NCBI RefSeq assembly: GCF_001406815.1 | Contig: NZ_CVRR01000037.1 | Coordinates: 1-64,000, forward strand | Length of the DNA stretch: 64,000 bases | DNA from: Roseburia faecis | GTDB lineage: Bacteria; Bacillota; Clostridia; Lachnospirales; Lachnospiraceae | Reading direction: 5' to 3' | Shown here: in pieces, positions 34,066 to 42,407 of the stretch | Layout: each line of letters starts with the position of its first letter | Numbering within the stretch: position 1 is the first letter of the stretch | Position numbers and translations under genes: made by a program | The notes under the pieces: model-generated | Databases searched by the model: none | Told to the model about the DNA's origin: nothing | The model's input: only the letters and a program-made list of their open reading frames with translations

Positions 34066-34156
34066 CTTATCCCTCCCACCAAATGAAAATCTTCCATTTT
34101 GATATGCCCTTGCTATCACATAGGATGGTTCATAAAATGCACTACAATTATAATTA

Positions 34157-34312
34157 TCATATTTCCTCTTCCAGTGCATAGTCTTTTATCCAGTCATCTT
34201 CTACTTTTAGCGGATTTTCACAAAATCTGGTAATACTGTAGCATTTTTCAAACAGAAAATCAATCGTTTTCCTCACCTTGGTTGTTTTTGGACGGTAACT
34301 ATAAATTTTCAT
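34157..34312 (-). CDS. Possible small protein (51 aa)
   Basis: An open frame of 51 residues (MKIYSYRPKTTKVRKTIDFL...WIKDYALEEEI). It has a basic beginning and an acidic end and is plausible as protein, but no ribosome binding site precedes it. It may be the end of a lost gene. Family unknown. Confidence 0.3.
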   Translation of the reverse strand: MKIYSYRPKTTKVRKTIDFLFEKCYSITRFCENPLKVEDDWIKDYALEEEI

Positions 34313-34421
34313 GTTCTACTATGAATAGTACCCACAATTTCACGTAAAATCAATGTAAATGATTTATAATGTTGAACTCAAACGTACATTCCGGGTCACT
34401 ACAGTGGTATTTTGGCTTAAA

Positions 34422-34634
34422 ATGGGCAATCTTAAGAAATTACGAGAAAAGAAAAAACTTTCACAAGGTCAATTATCAATCAGATCCGGTGTAAACCTTC
34501 AAACGATAAAGGCGTACGAACAGCGTACTCGCAACATCAATCATGCACAGGGAGATATTTTGAACCGACTGGCAAATGCTTTGGATTGTGCAATTGAGGA
34601 TCTGTTAGAAGATGATCCTGCTTCGAGGGCATAA
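34422..34634 (+). CDS. XRE-family helix-turn-helix regulator
   Basis: A 70-residue DNA-binding protein with a complete XRE domain (LREKKKLSQGQLSIRSGVNL, then QTIKAYEQRTRNINHAQGDI). No second domain is present, as in small regulators of toxin or mobile modules. A longer start at 34359 is possible; neither has a strong ribosome binding site. Confidence 0.65.
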   Translation: MGNLKKLREKKKLSQGQLSIRSGVNLQTIKAYEQRTRNINHAQGDILNRLANALDCAIEDLLEDDPASRA

Positions 34635-34670
34635 GAAAAGGACCACCTCATCACTGAGATGGTCCTTAAA
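34635..34670. terminator. Bidirectional terminator
   Basis: AAGGACCA and TGGTCCTT form the stem around CCTCATCACTGAGA. It lies between convergent genes (HTH regulator on plus, 34678-35589 on minus) and has A/T tracts on both sides. Confidence 0.65.
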
Positions 34671-34677
34671 TAGGCAA

Positions 34678-35589
34678 TTATACATTTACGTGTTTAGAAG
34701 AAACAAAACGTTTCTTTCCAGCTTCAAACTGTTCTGGGTACATTCGCTGTACCACGGATTCATCCACATTTGCAACAAGCATGTTATACACTGCTTCAAT
34801 ATTGCTTTCATTCCTGCTTTCATTCCTGATCCGTTTTGCTTCATAATCAAGTATTTCTCCACCCATAACAGAATCAACTCCTTCCTTCACGTTATCGTAT
34901 TTATTGGTTAATGATTGTGCTACCTTGTCACACATTGCTTTGATTGCAGATTTTTCAAATTCCGATATTTTGCCTTGTTGAACCAACGATTCCAACTGAT
35001 CCCACAACTTAAGATATGTATTTTTCATATCTTCAATCAACGCATGATCTTTTTCCATTTTTTCAAGTGAGTAATTGAAAAAATAAAACGGAATTAAGAA
35101 AAACAACTTCTTACTAAGCATATCATCCAAACTGTAATCTTTGATCTTTACAATTGGAATTTTATAGCTTACAGTTCCTCCAGGTGTATTTACCACAATT
35201 TCATGGGAATCTGGTGTACTATCATTGCATCTTAAATATAAAATTCCAGATGCAGGCATTGTGAATACCGTTTTTGAAACATCTGATTCTGCAGTAGTAA
35301 TTGCAATCTGCGTCGAATACTCAAAAATCCGTACCGTCATTGTGCCGTCTACGCTACTTTGACATTCAATGTGATACCGTCTTGAGTTACCGATTGTAAA
35401 ATTTGAATCTGTGATTCGCTTTTCATCGGCTCCTGTTGTGATAAACACTTCATTCTGATACAGTTCCACATTCTCTGTTTCCTGCCAATTTTCTCCAAAC
35501 ATTTCGTTTACCAATGGGACAATCAATCGTTTACAGTCCGTCAGTAATGTGCGAAATGAGTCATCATAAGGTGTTCCATAATTGCTCAT
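34678..35589 (-). CDS. PD-(D/E)xK-family transposase-like protein
   Basis: A 303-residue protein of a type common in Lachnospiraceae (YDDSFRTLLTDCKRLIVPLV at the N-terminus). The RYHIECQSSVDGTMTVRIFE region has the E-x-Q arrangement of the Rpn/PD-(D/E)xK recombination nucleases, with an Asp upstream (ITDSNF). A helical C-terminal region follows. Such proteins are widespread, often multi-copy, and their role is unclear. ATG 35589. It stands alone. Confidence 0.6.
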   Translation of the reverse strand: MSNYGTPYDDSFRTLLTDCKRLIVPLVNEMFGENWQETENVELYQNEVFITTGADEKRITDSNFTIGNSRRYHIECQSSVDGTMTVRIFEYSTQIAITTAESDVSKTVFTMPASGILYLRCNDSTPDSHEIVVNTPGGTVSYKIPIVKIKDYSLDDMLSKKLFFLIPFYFFNYSLEKMEKDHALIEDMKNTYLKLWDQLESLVQQGKISEFEKSAIKAMCDKVAQSLTNKYDNVKEGVDSVMGGEILDYEAKRIRNESRNESNIEAVYNMLVANVDESVVQRMYPEQFEAGKKRFVSSKHVNV

Positions 35590-36251
35590 ATCTTAGATAT
35601 CCTCTCTTTCCCTACTTAAGTAGAATTATAATTTTATCTATATAAACAGGGAAAGTTTGGGCATCCCTGATTGTTTTCAGGGAATATCCCTTATTCATTT
35701 AGTCTTTATCAGACTTTGTTGTATATGCAGCCACGAGCATCTGCCGAGACTACATTTCTTGTACTATAATACTTTTACTTTACACATATATTATAGCATA
35801 TGCCGTGAAATCTGCAATATACATTCACCGGCATTCAGACTTCAAGACCGTATCGGTATCTACAGACTCTTTTTCCTCGACTCAAACTTAATACATATTC
35901 ATTATAAGGCAGAACGCGTGTTCTTGCAAGAAAAATCCTTTTCAACTTCTCCATTCGTTTACTCTATTGATAATAGTATGAACTGGTTTTTTGTCGCATT
36001 TCGACTTCTCAAGGTAAATGCAAATTTTTAATCCTTTTTGCATTTACTTTGAGAATAAGTCCTAACATCATTAGATGCCATGAGCTTTGCCCTTGATTTA
36101 AGCGGCAATTTTGAATTTTGTTCATAATAAAACAGGCACAAAGTAGAGCCAAAAAACCTATTTTATGCCTGTCATACTAAATGCAAACCTATTTTGCATT
36201 AGGTTTGCAAATTAACCTTTTTTTCATAAACATTACCTCTTTTATGTGCAA
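35590..36251. other. 660-bp gene-free stretch with several strong hairpins
   Basis: No coding sequence is convincing. Notable structures are a 19-bp stem (36006-36024 with 36037-36055, one G-T pair, 12-base loop), ACAGGCA/TGCCTGT at about 36131-36172, and GCAAACCT/AGGTTTGC at 36183-36208. The last follows the secreted protein gene on the minus strand and may terminate it. The motif TTTGCAT recurs in all. Origin unknown. Confidence 0.5.
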
Positions 36252-37367
36252 TTATTTAACATTAATTCCGCAGTGTCGTAAATCTACAACCGACACGTTC
36301 TTAACTTTAAACGTATATTTATGAATACCTTTTTTAATTACTTTATTTGCCGGGGATCTGTACTGATAAATCAGTTTACCCGGACAGGAAGCATAGGTAT
36401 AAAACGGATAAGCCAGATCTGCTCCCATCGTATTTACAGTATATCCCTTTACAATAATGGTATTTCCACTGTAGGAAAGAGATTGGGTTACAAACTTGAT
36501 TTCATCTTCTTCATAGTCGCTCAGCTTGGTGCTGACCTTCAAGGAATATGTATTTGCCTTTGGAGACACTGCCTTACTCGTCTTTGCATCATTTTTGTTT
36601 TCGATCATTTCGACTTTCGCCTTATATTTTGCCGAACCTGCTCCTTTTGCCTTATAAGTAAATGTGTATTTACTTGTGGCAGCACTTGTAAAAGTCTTGA
36701 TCTTTTTTGAGCCTTTATAAACATAAATTTTGGAAACACCACGGACTCCTGCACCGCCATTATTGACATCCACCTGAATGCCAGCCTGATCCGCAGACAT
36801 CTTCGTCACTTCAATCTTCGGCTCTTTTTTTACGACTGTTTTATACACCGGTTCATCCGTAACGGTGATTTTTGCTCTAACCTTAAGGCGTGGCAGCGTT
36901 TTCACATTCTTGTTTTCTTCTTTTATATAGCCATACTGTACGGATACCTCTTCGCCAGGCTTTGCGGTCTGTCCTGTAATAACGGCTGATTCACTCCGAT
37001 TGATCGTCTGACTCATTAGTGCCGGTCCAAAATCAGCAAACCAGGTTAGTGTAACCGGGCTTTCCGTAGTCACATACATACCTACCCGGATAACTTTATC
37101 CGTGTCATTTTTTACAACAAATGTATCCGGTTTCTGTCCGATATAAATGTATCCGGTAGTATTTGCTTCACCAAATATTACACTGCCACTTTTTGCTTCT
37201 GTAAGTGTGTAAGTTACCTTATTTGCATCCAGATCCATTTCGAAGTTCTTTGCAAAAACAGGCTCTGCATGACAGATTACCATGACCAGCATAAGCATAC
37301 ATGCTGCTATCCCCAAATGCAGTAACCTTCTTCCTTCCATTTGTGTTTCCTTAAATTGTTTCATCAT
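36252..37367 (-). CDS. Secreted protein of unknown function
   Basis: A 371-residue exported protein. The signal peptide spans about residues 12-40 (LGIAACMLMLVMVICHAEPVFA). The mature part is made of beta-rich segments, including a threonine/valine-rich domain and a lysine-rich Ig-like region (SKIYVYKGSKKIKTFTSAAT). There is no anchor or catalytic motif. ATG 37367 follows GGAGGACTGGTT. It lies 36 bases after the CAP/SLH protein gene, so both may be one surface-protein operon. Confidence 0.6.
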   Translation of the reverse strand: MMKQFKETQMEGRRLLHLGIAACMLMLVMVICHAEPVFAKNFEMDLDANKVTYTLTEAKSGSVIFGEANTTGYIYIGQKPDTFVVKNDTDKVIRVGMYVTTESPVTLTWFADFGPALMSQTINRSESAVITGQTAKPGEEVSVQYGYIKEENKNVKTLPRLKVRAKITVTDEPVYKTVVKKEPKIEVTKMSADQAGIQVDVNNGGAGVRGVSKIYVYKGSKKIKTFTSAATSKYTFTYKAKGAGSAKYKAKVEMIENKNDAKTSKAVSPKANTYSLKVSTKLSDYEEDEIKFVTQSLSYSGNTIIVKGYTVNTMGADLAYPFYTYASCPGKLIYQYRSPANKVIKKGIHKYTFKVKNVSVVDLRHCGINVK

Positions 37368-37402
37368 AACCAGTCCTCCTTTTTCGTCCATTTACTTTAA
37401 AA

Positions 37403-38917
37403 TTATTTATATGCATAGTAGATAAATTTTGCAAGTTCCACGCGTGTAACGGCATCGTCCGGTCTGAATTTATGATCACCATTGTCTTTGATGATGCCCT
37501 TGGACTCGGCCCATGCTACTGCATCCGCATAAAATACCCAGTCCTTGTAATCCGTAAACGTTGATTTTTGGGATGCTTTCGGTGCACCGATGCTCTGCCA
37601 TACGTAATACAGTGCATAGCCACGCTGGTAAGCATATTTTCCTTCAAAGATTCCGTACTCAATCAGCCCCTTATCCACTGCCCACAATGCAGCTTTATAG
37701 TAACTGTCCGTACTCTTGACATCCGGAAAATGATTTAATGCTTTCGGTGTCGGAGATCCGTTTGCCTTGTACAAAGCGTTAAATACATCACCCTTGGTGC
37801 AGATTGCCTTGGAATAAAATTCGTTCTTGCTGGTAGGCTCCATGATCTTGTTTTTTACCACCCATGCAACTGCCTTAGCATCGGCAGCATCCACATCGGT
37901 GTACGAGGAGGTGGAAGATGCATTTTTAATCTTGATCTTCACGGTCTTTGTCGCATTCAGATTGATCGTATAGCCGCCCTTTACTTTTTTCATATAGTTT
38001 GTATCAAGTGGCAGATACGATTTCACACCTGCCTGATCCGTACAGATCAGATATTCGCCAGCCATTGCCTCCTCATCTGCAAAAGTGGTCTTTCCGGTGC
38101 TTGTTGTGTAGGACTTGATCTTCTTACTGGAAGATGCAAAGATCTGCACTGCCTCTGTCTCATAAGTTCCAACGCCCAGATACTGATAATTTTCCCGTAA
38201 AATGTTTGCCTTATGACTGGCACTGTTCATCCATCCACGCATCGCAAGCTGTGCCGTAACCTTTTTTGTACATTTGTACATATTCTCACCGAGTCCGGTA
38301 TTCTTAAAAGAAGACGGAACGGCAGTCTTGTAGCTGGTTCCATTTGGTCTGGTATGTGCTGGCTGTGTATTGTTGACATTTTCCTTTGCACGGACTGCGG
38401 TTGCTTTTTGCAATGCTGCCGGCATGGTAAGAAGTTTTTTCCCTTCCTTTGCACGCTCTATATTGGTCAGCCGCAAAATGTTCCATTCATCCTCAGAAAC
38501 GGCAATTCCTTTTTCCGGCCGGTTGTTTCCCAATGTCGGAATCACTTCATTGATATAAAGTTCCCTTGTCTTTCCATCCAGTGACAGATTCAGATAGGCT
38601 GTAACGCCTCCCTTACTTTCATAAGTTGCATCTACCTTGCGGAACGATTTCCACTCTGCTTTGGTTCCGTTTTTTGCTGCAGCAGTAATTACTTTCATGA
38701 CCTGTGCTTTGGTTGTTGTATTGGTCATATTCATTTTGCCGGCTGCTGAACTCATTGCCCCCCAGTCTTCCTCGAGTTTTTCCTCTGTCGTACCCACATT
38801 GTCTGCTTTTACGGTCATCTGCGGTAGGATGCAGATCATCATAATAAGTACCAGTGCCAGACTGCACAAATTTTTTCCTATTTGCAGGATTATTTTTTTC
38901 TTTGCTTTCATATACAT
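37403..38917 (-). CDS. Secreted CAP-domain protein with SLH modules
   Basis: A 504-residue exported protein. After a signal peptide comes an unassigned region. The CAP/SCP domain spans about residues 145-275 (NIERAKEGKKLL, AHTRPNGTSY, GLGENMYK, WMNSASHKANIL). Two to three SLH-like segments close the protein (FPDVKSTDSYYKAALWAVDK, TDYKDWVFYADAVAWAESKG, FRPDDAVTRVELAKFIYYAY). SLH modules bind cell-wall polysaccharides, so the protein should be held on the surface. Confidence 0.85.
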   Translation of the reverse strand: MYMKAKKKIILQIGKNLCSLALVLIMMICILPQMTVKADNVGTTEEKLEEDWGAMSSAAGKMNMTNTTTKAQVMKVITAAAKNGTKAEWKSFRKVDATYESKGGVTAYLNLSLDGKTRELYINEVIPTLGNNRPEKGIAVSEDEWNILRLTNIERAKEGKKLLTMPAALQKATAVRAKENVNNTQPAHTRPNGTSYKTAVPSSFKNTGLGENMYKCTKKVTAQLAMRGWMNSASHKANILRENYQYLGVGTYETEAVQIFASSSKKIKSYTTSTGKTTFADEEAMAGEYLICTDQAGVKSYLPLDTNYMKKVKGGYTINLNATKTVKIKIKNASSTSSYTDVDAADAKAVAWVVKNKIMEPTSKNEFYSKAICTKGDVFNALYKANGSPTPKALNHFPDVKSTDSYYKAALWAVDKGLIEYGIFEGKYAYQRGYALYYVWQSIGAPKASQKSTFTDYKDWVFYADAVAWAESKGIIKDNGDHKFRPDDAVTRVELAKFIYYAYK

Positions 38918-38922
38918 TCCTC

Positions 38923-39782
38923 CTATGCTTCTTTGTTGTTCTTTAAGATCAGCCTTTTATGTTTGTTTGAGTATGTCCAGTATTTGGAAGAAAGCTTCGG
39001 GCAGTTTCCGAATGTGATCGAAGATACTTTTTTGGCTTTGGACTGATATGGTTTCCAGGATGTGCTCTCCGATCCGCTTTTTTTGCCGGAACCGGTATAA
39101 TAATTATCATAGACCGTCACACCGTCCAAGTAGCTGTATCCGGCATTTCCGGCAATCTCACCTTTGTAAAGCGTTTTGCCTTTTCCTGAGATTTTACCGG
39201 TATTATAATTGCTGTAACCAGAATAAAACTCTGCCGCGATACCACCGACCAGACCATTTCCGGTCAGGCTTACCGCTCCGGTATTATAACAATTTTTAAG
39301 TTTTGTTCCGGCATAGCTTACACCACCCACACAAGCCGTTCCGCTTGTCAGCTTAACTGTAATTTTTCCAGTATTATAGCATTCACTTGTTCCATTTCCG
39401 GTGCCAACGCCCTCAACCCTGATCGCTTTATCAAGCGAGTAATCCGTACAGGCACCTTTATAGGAAATATTTCCCGTGTTATAGCAGCGGCTGGCTGCTT
39501 TCCCTGACGAACTGAACACACCGGCTATCGTTGCCCTTGTCGTTGATTTTTTACCGCCTTTATTTGTCACTGAGATATTTCCGGTATTGCTGCATCCTGT
39601 AATCTTTTTTCCACACTTTTTCCCTTCGGGTTATTCTGCATGGCGATCAGATCCTGCTCTGAATTGATCGCTGTCTCCTGTGCCGCGTATACGGTCTCTG
39701 TTCCTGTCTGTACATGCAGATTAGCCGGAACATTGGTACATACCAATGCCAGTGCCATCACAAAAGCTGTCATTTTTTTCAT
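38923..39782 (-). pseudogene. Frameshifted GLUG-repeat surface protein
   Basis: ATG 39782 (site GGAGGAAATGCTT) starts a signal peptide followed by AINSEQDLIAMQNNPKG. There the frame shifts by one in CCGAAGGGAAAAAGTG near 39620. The other frame continues as repeated units with CYNTGNIS / CYNTGKIT / CYNTGAVS / NYNTGKIS, the GLUG-type beta repeat, to a KLSSKYWTYSN end. The first repeats expected after DLIAMQNN are missing, so a deletion as well as a shift seems likely. It is not functional unless frameshifting occurs. Confidence 0.65.
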
Positions 39783-39954
39783 AAGCATTTCCTCCGTTGT
39801 GTCCATTTTTCAGACGATCTGGCACATCTGGTCTGATGTGCATTCACTTTTGGAATATAGTACCACATTTTAAAAAAGTTCTGCTGTTAATTGCGCGAAT
39901 TACAGTTATTTCGACATGAACGATTTTAAAATGCCGTCATTTATGGTTTATTGT

Positions 39955-40005
39955 TATGAAAAAAACAGGGAACACCTCTGCTTTATGCAGGGTGTTCCCC
40001 ATTTT
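39955..40005 (-). terminator. Terminator after the DUF218 gene
   Basis: GGGAACACC and GGTGTTCCC form a 9-bp stem around a CTCTGCTTTATGCAG loop that can itself pair. On the minus strand it is followed by CTGTTTTTTTC. It lies just past the DUF218 gene stop. Confidence 0.8.
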
Positions 40006-40008
40006 TCT

Positions 40009-40749
40009 CTATAACAGCCACTTCATCTCCGCGAAAAATTCCCGCAGCATATTGTTCGGCAGATATTTTGGTGTGGAATCCGCCGCAATTCCACATACAT
40101 CGGAAAGTCCGTACTTTTTGGCAATCTGTAAGGCACGGAATACATGAAAATTGTTGGTCACAATGCCAACAGATGCGCCTTCTTTCATCAGCTTTTTACT
40201 GTTCGTGATATTCTGCTCGGTTGTCTGCGATTTATCTTCCGGCAAAATCCGCGCAGTATCAATTCCTTTTTCCTGCAGATACCGTGCCATTCCCTCTGCT
40301 TCAGACCACGGCTCGTTGCTTCCCTGTCCTCCGGAAACAATGCAGACCGTGTCCGGGTTTTCATTCAGATATTCCACAGCCTTATCCAGACGATATTTAA
40401 GAACCGGACTCGGACCATCCTTTCTCACCTGTGCGCCAAGTACGATAATATAGTCGAGCCCCCCTCGTCCATCCGCGTGCATCTGGCTGATCACACAGCC
40501 CTCTACGATACAAAACACAAGCAGTCCGATACAGACAATCATTCCTGCAAAGATTTTTATCGGATGCGGTGCCTTTTTCCACACTTCCATGTACACGGAA
40601 ATTCCAAACAGAAACACCACGATCCCGATGCCAATCCATATAAGGAAAAAAGCTGTGCCGGAACCGGTCGCATGAACCATTACCGCATAAATCACACTCA
40701 GGATTCCAAGCAGTAAACATATCCAAAATACCATCATATTCTTTTTCAT
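40009..40749 (-). CDS. DUF218/YdcF-SanA family membrane protein
   Basis: A 246-residue protein with three hydrophobic segments in the first 85 residues and a DUF218 domain after them (YIIVLGAQVRKDGPSPVLKY, CIVSGGQG, SEAEGMARYL, SQTTEQNITNS). The family is linked to envelope integrity in E. coli (SanA); activity is not established. ATG 40749 with GGGATGGAGAA. It follows the acylphosphatase gene by 22 bases. Confidence 0.85.
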   Translation of the reverse strand: MKKNMMVFWICLLLGILSVIYAVMVHATGSGTAFFLIWIGIGIVVFLFGISVYMEVWKKAPHPIKIFAGMIVCIGLLVFCIVEGCVISQMHADGRGGLDYIIVLGAQVRKDGPSPVLKYRLDKAVEYLNENPDTVCIVSGGQGSNEPWSEAEGMARYLQEKGIDTARILPEDKSQTTEQNITNSKKLMKEGASVGIVTNNFHVFRALQIAKKYGLSDVCGIAADSTPKYLPNNMLREFFAEMKWLL

Positions 40750-40771
40750 TTCTCCATCCCTTTTCACTCCG

Positions 40772-41050
40772 CTAATACCGGATATGAAAGCCATTTTCCT
40801 GTTCATCCGGTGGTATGTTTTTCCGATCCATTCCGGTAACATCAATATATCTGTCCTGTTTCAGCTGTTGGATGATCTGGTCAATTTCTTCCGGCAGACC
40901 CTGCAATTCGGCACTGACCGATCCGTCGTATTCATTCCGTACCCAGCCAGTCACACCGTAGTGCTGTGCCAGATGGGACAGGCGGTAGCGGAAACCTACG
41001 CCCTGCACGTATCCGGTAAAGCGGATATGTTCCCTTTGTTTTTCTGCCAT
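40772..41050 (-). CDS. Acylphosphatase
   Basis: A 92-residue acylphosphatase. The catalytic Arg is in YVQGVGFRYR and the Asn in GWVRNEYDGSV, both conserved. Hydrolyses acyl phosphates. It begins 12 bases after the aminotransferase gene. Confidence 0.92.
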   Translation of the reverse strand: MAEKQREHIRFTGYVQGVGFRYRLSHLAQHYGVTGWVRNEYDGSVSAELQGLPEEIDQIIQQLKQDRYIDVTGMDRKNIPPDEQENGFHIRY

Positions 41051-41062
41051 TTCGTTTTCTCC

Positions 41063-42262
41063 CTATATTTCTTTGCGATAGCTCTGATACAGCTTTTCAA
41101 ATGCAGAAAACGACCGCTCGATCATATCATAATCCACACAGTAGGACACACGCGCATAGCCCGGACAGCCAAATCCCGTGGCAGATACAATCAGAAGATC
41201 CTGCTCCTTTGCCCGCTCACAGAAAGCATCTGCATCCGGCTCCAACGCCTTGACAAACATGTAAAACGCGCCCTGCGGCTTGAAACATTCATACCCAATC
41301 TTTGTCAGACCATCGTAGAGCAGATCACGGTTTTTCTTATACAACTCGATATCTCCGGTATTCCCTACACAGGCAGCGATTACTTTCTGGAACATGCTCG
41401 GTGCACAGACATAACCCAGTGCACGGCCGGCTCCGGCGATGGCTGCATAGACGGTCTTGCTCTCAGTCACTTTGTCTGGCACAATCACATAGCCGATACG
41501 CTCGCCCGGCAGTGACAGGGATTTGCTGTAGGAATAGCATACCAACGTGTTGTCATAGTATTTTGTCACATACGGCACTTCCACGCCATCATACGCGATC
41601 TCGCGGTATGGTTCGTCCGCAAGGATAAAGATCGGTGTACCGTTTTCCTCAGATTTCTTTGTCAGAAGTGCAGCAAGTTTCCGGATCGTCTCTTTCGAAT
41701 AGACAGCTCCGGACGGGTTGTTCGGGGAGTTGATGATCACGCCTTTGGTGTGTGCGCTGATGGCTTTTTCCAGGGCTTCAAAATCGATCTGGAAATCGCT
41801 GGTGTGAGGCGGTACCACAACAAGTTTCGCTCCGTTGGCTTCCACAAACACACGGTACTCCGGGAAAAACGGTGCGATCGTGATGAACTCATCTTCCGGT
41901 GAAGTGGTAAGTGCACGGAAACATACCGACAAGGATGCGGCAGCTCCCATGGTCAGGTAAAAATTGTCTGCCGAAAACGCAGTCTCATACGTCTTGTTCA
42001 GGTAATCTGCGATTGCCTGTCTCGTCTCGATATCTCCCTGTGCAGAAGTATATCCGTGTAAGGAAATGGAATCCAGTTTCTGTGTCAGGTCACGGATGGT
42101 CTCATTGACGCAGTCTGGTGCCGGTACGGTCGGGTTTCCAAGGGAAAAATCATAGACATTTTCCGCTCCCACAACTGCTGCGCGCTGCTTGCCATACTCA
42201 AATAATTCACGGATTGCCGAACGCTGGCTTCCTAATTGATACATATCTTCTGCTACGAACAT
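41063..42262 (-). CDS. Pyridoxal-phosphate aminotransferase (class I/II)
   Basis: A 399-residue fold-type I aminotransferase. The Schiff-base lysine is in YSYSKSLSLPGERIGYV. Other marks are SLGNPTVPAPD, NSPNNPSGAVY, ADEPYREIAYD and the C-terminal Arg in ARVSYC. Aspartate aminotransferase-like; the exact amino acid is not determined. ATG 42262 follows GAGGAGGAAAATAAA. Confidence 0.9.
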   Translation of the reverse strand: MFVAEDMYQLGSQRSAIRELFEYGKQRAAVVGAENVYDFSLGNPTVPAPDCVNETIRDLTQKLDSISLHGYTSAQGDIETRQAIADYLNKTYETAFSADNFYLTMGAAASLSVCFRALTTSPEDEFITIAPFFPEYRVFVEANGAKLVVVPPHTSDFQIDFEALEKAISAHTKGVIINSPNNPSGAVYSKETIRKLAALLTKKSEENGTPIFILADEPYREIAYDGVEVPYVTKYYDNTLVCYSYSKSLSLPGERIGYVIVPDKVTESKTVYAAIAGAGRALGYVCAPSMFQKVIAACVGNTGDIELYKKNRDLLYDGLTKIGYECFKPQGAFYMFVKALEPDADAFCERAKEQDLLIVSATGFGCPGYARVSYCVDYDMIERSFSAFEKLYQSYRKEI

Positions 42263-42407
42263 TTTATTTTCCTCCTCATATAATCAGGTGTCTTTATTAA
42301 AATTCAAGGCTTTTCAACCTTTTATATCTCCTGTTTTTCCAGTTATTTTTACAGATAATTTCTTGTTCTTTGTATTTTTAATGACATTGTATGTAGATTC
42401 TTCAAAC

